From: Bagarius yarrelli
Taxonomy: Eukaryota > Chordata > Actinopteri > Siluriformes > Sisoridae
Length of the DNA stretch: 64,000 bases
Direction of reading: 5' to 3'
NCBI GenBank assembly: GCA_005784505.1
Contig: VCAZ01000035.1
Span: forward strand, 595,501 to 659,500
Under the pieces are notes generated by a model. That model worked only from the letters and a program-made list of their open reading frames with translations. It was not told the DNA's origin and did not search any database. How positions within the stretch are numbered: position 1 is the stretch's first letter; each line of letters opens with the position of its first letter. A program made the position numbers and the translations under genes. Positions 59,540-64,000 of the stretch are shown in pieces.

Positions 59540-60660
59540 TCCTATATTTGTTTTATGAGGCTGAGGCTATTGCCTGTTACACAGCGTCTCGTTCCCTCGG
59601 AGAAGCTGCATCAAATCGCTTTAGGAACAAGATACCCACGCTGCCATAGCACCAAGTCACTGCCTCAGTGTTATGCGTGGGGACCGTGTGACTTAAGCAT
59701 CCTGGAGCCTGGAGTCAAGGCTGCATCCAGGTTGTAAAATCTGCTCCTCTAGTGGACCGAAGCAGACGAACAGTTGGTCTGACCTTATCCACAGGGTAGC
59801 TCTGTGGATTTATGCACCCAGTGCTTGCACTGGTAACAACAGGTTCAGCCTTTCCTGGTCTGAATCCCAGAAGGAAGGAAGGCAGAAGACCTGCAGGTCA
59901 ATTGGACCGGTATCGCAGTTGGTACTTTAGCTACATACCCTGGCTGTGGGTGGAGTCCCTCAAAAATCCAAGCACGAGGGCAGGGTGGACAGTACCTGAA
60001 TATCTCCAATCCTTATTTTGGGGGAAATGGCAAAAAGAAACATTGTTTTCATAGTTAGTTGTCTGTCCAATACCTTTTACAATGGTTTGTAGGTGGGTTT
60101 GGTGAGCCTTACCACCGTAGCCTGGTCCCATGAGAAAAACCTCAGTTGCTGTAAAAGTCTTAGCCTTCTAGTGCCACGAAGAAACCTCCTAGCGCCTTAA
60201 AGGAACCTCAAGGGTGATTTTCCACCCAAAGTGGTGTGAAAAATAGATATAGCTGCCACATATACCTTCAGGTTGTAGGGTGTTAGACCTGCAGAGAACC
60301 TCTCTTGCAGGAACTCCAGCACTGCACCCAGTTAACAGTCCAGTTGTTTTTCCCTACACCAGGAGACAAATAGGTTCTAGTTTAGTCCATAGAATTTTCT
60401 CGTAATCATGGACTCCATGTCCTTGACTGAGAGACCCACTCAGACACCATGCCATAGCATAGTTCTGGGTGTGGGTGCACTAGCCAAAATGGGGCTATTA
60501 GCAAGCTCCCTACTCCTTCCTGTCTCTCAGGAGCAGCACCGTTGGGGGAAAACGACTGTCCCTGAAGGCCTAGCTTTATTGGCATCAGGGCTTTTTACCG
60601 GAGGCCTTCTTAGGAAGAGTGATAGTCCTCAGTCTCCTCCTCTTCCTTGAGAGCCCCAAT
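59540..60660. other. GC-richer block, probable retroelement remnant
   Basis: About 1.1 kb is clearly richer in GC than its surroundings and begins near acagcgtctcgttccctcgg, a sequence type seen at the ends of fish retroelements. Short open frames on the + strand (for example 59812-60054 with GRRPAGQLDRYRSWYFSYIP, and 60408-60650) are discontinuous and show no domain I recognise. I suspect the 5' part of a DIRS-like element but cannot prove it. Confidence 0.35.
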
Positions 60661-60745
60661 TGTCTTGACACCTCTATTTTCAGAGAGAGATGCAAGTAAT
60701 GATGCTGTGATATGAGGAGCTCTGCTTTTGGGGCTGCTCCCTATC

Positions 60746-60751
<6 letters not shown>

Positions 60752-60815
<64 letters not shown>
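60752..60815. repeat. (TA)n microsatellite
   Basis: About 64 bp of TA dinucleotides. Confidence 0.96.
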
Positions 60816-60818
<3 letters not shown>

Positions 60819-61274
60819 TGCGGTTGATGAAAAAGTGACATTATTTGAAATTTGCAAAGATGATTGTAGGGTAAAGCTGGGAGCCAAAATTGATGCTGTC
60901 CAGGGCTTTATTGAAACAGCAAACGAGAGATGTTTGCTTTCTCTCAAATGCAGATAAGCCCTCAGGCAGTGTTCAGCAACTTCCTCATTAAATATTTATA
61001 TATGATCAAAAACGGGCTGTGGTGTGAAGGTGTGAATCCTTTTTGCAGGGCTTGAGCCAGGCATGAGCCAATCTGCATTAAATACAAATTTATTTTCTAT
61101 ATTTATTTATTCACTCAAAATATCCTGCATTCTTACTATCTATCTTTATGTGAAGTAAGTACAATCCAAATATAGAGCCGAGACATGAGCAAATATTGAT
61201 GCAGGAGTTACATGAAAATGCTTGGCTTTTCAGAAATAGAACAAGACAGCTGTACAAGTTAGGCATGGAACCTC

Positions 61275-61280
<6 letters not shown>

Positions 61281-61361
<81 letters not shown>
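61281..61361. repeat. (TA)n microsatellite
   Basis: About 80 bp of TA dinucleotides, directly before a Tc1-like remnant. Confidence 0.96.
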
Positions 61362-61362
<1 letters not shown>

Positions 61363-61419
61363 CCTAAAGTTTGCAGTATGTCTTCCCCAAACAGTTTTTT
61401 GGTATGGCTTTATAGGCTG

Positions 61420-61775
61420 TAGGATTAATATAATTTTACACTGTTCCAAACACTGCCCCAGGATGATAATGCCCCCTGTCTTCATAAAAACATGATGTGT
61501 AATGGTTGGAGTGGAAAACTCAAGTCCTGACCTCAACCCAAATGAAATAACCTTTGAAATAACCTGGAACGCTGTCTGCACTCCGGACTACCTCACCTGA
61601 CATTAGTGCCTTACTATCTCACTAATCATTTTATGGCTAAATGGAAAAAATCCCCACAGCCACACTCCAACACCTAGTGCACCCCATATAGAGGTCATTA
61701 AGAAAGTAAAAGTGATATTAAATCTGGAATAAGATGTTCAAAATGAGACCGGATACTTTTGTCCATATACTGTAT
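61420..61775 (+). pseudogene. Tc1-like transposon, transposase 3' end remnant
   Basis: Contains ccaggatgataatgccccct, aagtcctgacctcaacccaa (SPDLNPNE-type motif, ending in the catalytic-region DLNP), aacctggaacgctgtctgca, aaatccccacagccacactc and the end gatacttttgtccatatact. The DLNP motif and the terminal cttttgtccatat are characteristic of Tc1-like elements in fish. The frame is broken and the 5' part is missing. Confidence 0.7.
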
Positions 61776-62278
61776 GGTAAGTACAGCTGATTCAATTAGG
61801 AAAGGAACCTTATAATCAGAATAATAACTACTGTTCTTGAGGTTCTACAACATAGAGATGAATGCAAGTTCTTGTTTTAACTTAAGGATAATTTATGAGA
61901 ACAGTTGGAGTAGGGCTTTAAACCATGTACCCTCCTGGAAAAGTCCATCTGTTCTAACCATATACCAAACACATTGAAGGGATCAAGGTATTTTTCGGCT
62001 TTTCTATTTTTTGACTCCCTAAGGATAAAAAATAAAAAAAACCCCAAAAATTAATAAGAAAACAAAAAAAATTGCCTTTTAACTAGCAACTACTATCAAA
62101 TCTAATATCATCTTGACCCCTTGTTTTTGGTAGATTGATCAGTGGGGTAGATATTTCAGCAATTTAAACAGAACTTTGTTGGAGAATGTTGAAAAGGTAA
62201 GCCATTCTGGGGTTGTCTGGGGCTGAATATGAAAGTCAGGATGGGATCTACTGATAATCTATTTTTGATATTGCTGCT

Positions 62279-62528
62279 GGGCAGCACAGTGGCTTAGTGG
62301 CTAGCACTGTTGCCTCACAGCAAGAAGGCCTAGATTCGATTCCCTGGCAGGTGCCTTTGTGAGTGGAGTTTGCATGTTCTCCCTGTGTTTGCATGGGTTT
62401 CCTCCCACAGTCCAAAAACATGTATGTAAGGTTGATTGTGTTTGAGCGTGTGGCCCTGTAATGGTGACCTGCCCGGGGTGTACCCCTTTCCCTGTGACCC
62501 TGAATTAGGGTATAAAAGATGAATGAAT
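62279..62528 (+). mobile_element. Mermaid-like SINE, sense copy
   Basis: gggcagcacagtggcttagt (box A region), agattcgattccctggcagg (box B), gagtttgcatgttctccctg, cctcccacagtccaaaaaca, ggtgtacccctttccctgtg and an (ATGA)n tail. Confidence 0.88.
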
Positions 62529-64000
62529 GTATAATACTGCTGCTGCTTTAATTAATCAGTAAATGTCAAATTTTCTAGCATGGACATCCTTAATAAACAA
62601 ATCTTAAGGAAAGTGTCAGACAAAGAATGTGTCTAAACACCCACAGTAAAGTTACAATAAGCTTAAATGGTACCCCTGGCCAGACCCAGGAATTACGAAT
62701 CTCGGGAGAGGATCAGGGTAATGCCAGTCAGCAGGCATGTGATGAATTAGACTTGTGAAAGGAAACATTTGTTTACAAATATATTATTTGCCTTATAGTT
62801 GTGTTGTCGTTCGTGCATCTGTAATTAATAAAAGCACTCTAAAAGGAACCAATTTTTTGCAAAGATGGCAGCGATGGCTGCATACTACCTGTGAATGTGC
62901 AGGTTTTTATTCCAGTCAAGCACCTTTTAAATCAGTTCACCTTGGCTTTAAACAGATTCAGGTATGGATTTTGCTTGGTTAAAATAAAAATCAGCACTCC
63001 CCCTTTAAGGATAAGCTTAGATACCCCATGCTTCGGGGCTTTCCCAGGCAAATCTAGCAAATTATCATTTAGGAATCATTTGTAAAAGGAAAACCTTCTC
63101 TTTAAGTTCTGTAGAGATCCAAACCAAATAACCCGTACAGGTAGAAGTGATAAAGTATAATTTTTTTTGAGGGCTCAGTAGAAGACTAAATATCTTGATT
63201 TTTGTTTTTTGCTTTTGCTATTGCCGATAGTCAGTAATAATGTACTAATTTAGTGAAGCATTGGTAGAAACTTGCCTTAGGAGCATTAATTGGGCAAAAA
63301 ACCCATCTTTTATGTGGTGTTCTTAGTAATAGATTTAGGTTATAACATCCTACTGTAGTTTTACCCCTAGCTATTTTTTCTTTAGAACCATCTGGATCCT
63401 TGAAGGTGATTGATGATTTTTCCTGATTTATGGAAAAGTTTGTATTAGATTACAAAGAGTATTAGAGTACAAATTCTTCATGGCAGTTATCAGTCGAGTC
63501 ACTCTAAATAGTAACAATCCACTACATGTTAAGGGTTAAAGTATGACTTATTTTGTGTTTAAAGAAATACATTCAGTGCTTTCTATGCCTTTTCCTACAA
63601 TCTGTTTTAGAATGACGTGTCAGGAAATGACATTTACCCCTATAATAATCGAGTATACACCACCACCAGTCCACCAACCTTCTTACTAAATGAAGAAGCA
63701 CATGCATTTGTTGGACATTTACTTTTATATTACATACGGTATATATACACATTTACAGCACTGGTATGTACTGCAAATAAAGTTTAACAAACCAAAAACT
63801 GTTAAGACAATTAAAAAAAAAAAGTGGACATGATGTTTTGTGTTAAATATCGGCAAAATATTGTATGACAAAATCACTGCATGTTTAACAAGAGGCAGTT
63901 GGAATATAACAAATATAATGTAAAGCAAAGTATTGATTGCATATTACTACTGTACGGTCTGTACAGTGTGTGTACGTCTGTGTGTGCTTACAATGTTGTA

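Larger units (their letters stand above)
44064..64000 (+). other. ntrk3: ntrk3 intron downstream of the transmembrane exon (incomplete)
   Basis: From the donor gtaaga to the window end there is no recognisable Trk exon: no juxtamembrane NPQY exon, no truncated-isoform tail and no kinase motif. Large introns here are normal for NTRK3. The repeats are listed separately. Stretches without identified elements include 44070-45140, 46210-48640, 48740-50595, 50945-52230, 52600-54960, 56370-56560 and 62530-64000. Parts near 47740-48130 and 53930-54130 are of complex, non-repetitive composition. Confidence 0.8.

Overview
The window is intronic-rich vertebrate DNA, almost certainly from a teleost fish. 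It is AT-rich, has GT-AG spliced exons, and carries typical fish repeats: tRNA-derived SINEs, mermaid-like SINEs, CR1/L2-type LINEs, a DIRS-like retroelement remnant, hAT and Tc1-like elements, and long (TA)n and (GATA)n arrays. The dense family-A SINE would fit an otophysan such as a catfish, but that is a guess.

The only protein-coding gene I can support is a neurotrophin receptor gene, ntrk3 (TrkC), on the + strand. Eight consecutive internal exons can be read: a leucine-rich-repeat exon (22883-22951), the LRR C-terminal cap (28280-28434), two exons of the first Ig domain (29850-29992 and 30099-30240), the second Ig domain (42032-42337), a 15-nt microexon (42511-42525), the extracellular juxtamembrane exon (43750-43802) and the transmembrane exon (43961-44063). 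Intron phases join without a break (986 nt, about 328 residues). The signal peptide, LRR N-cap and first LRRs lie before the window or were not found. The kinase-domain exons lie beyond the end: from 44064 to 64000 I see only intron.

Layout. 1-22882: upstream intron, with a DIRS-like remnant (about 2593-3925), a 740-bp hAT element (6853-7592), SINEs, and a (GATA)n/(GACA)n array. 22883-44063: the exons above, with introns holding nested SINEs, a LINE inserted in a SINE, a four-copy tandem repeat of about 100 bp, and Tc1-like fragments. 44064-64000: a long intron with a foldback element, more SINEs, a 463-bp hAT element, an L2-like LINE 3' end, a G-quadruplex-type tract and two (TA)n arrays.

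I see no new multi-gene system. The most interesting items are the candidate neural microexon with an upstream UGC motif, a foldback element with 67-nt arms, a SINE family whose tail matches a LINE 3' end in the same window, several insertion-within-insertion events that give relative ages, and an RFX X-box/TATA arrangement inside an intron.
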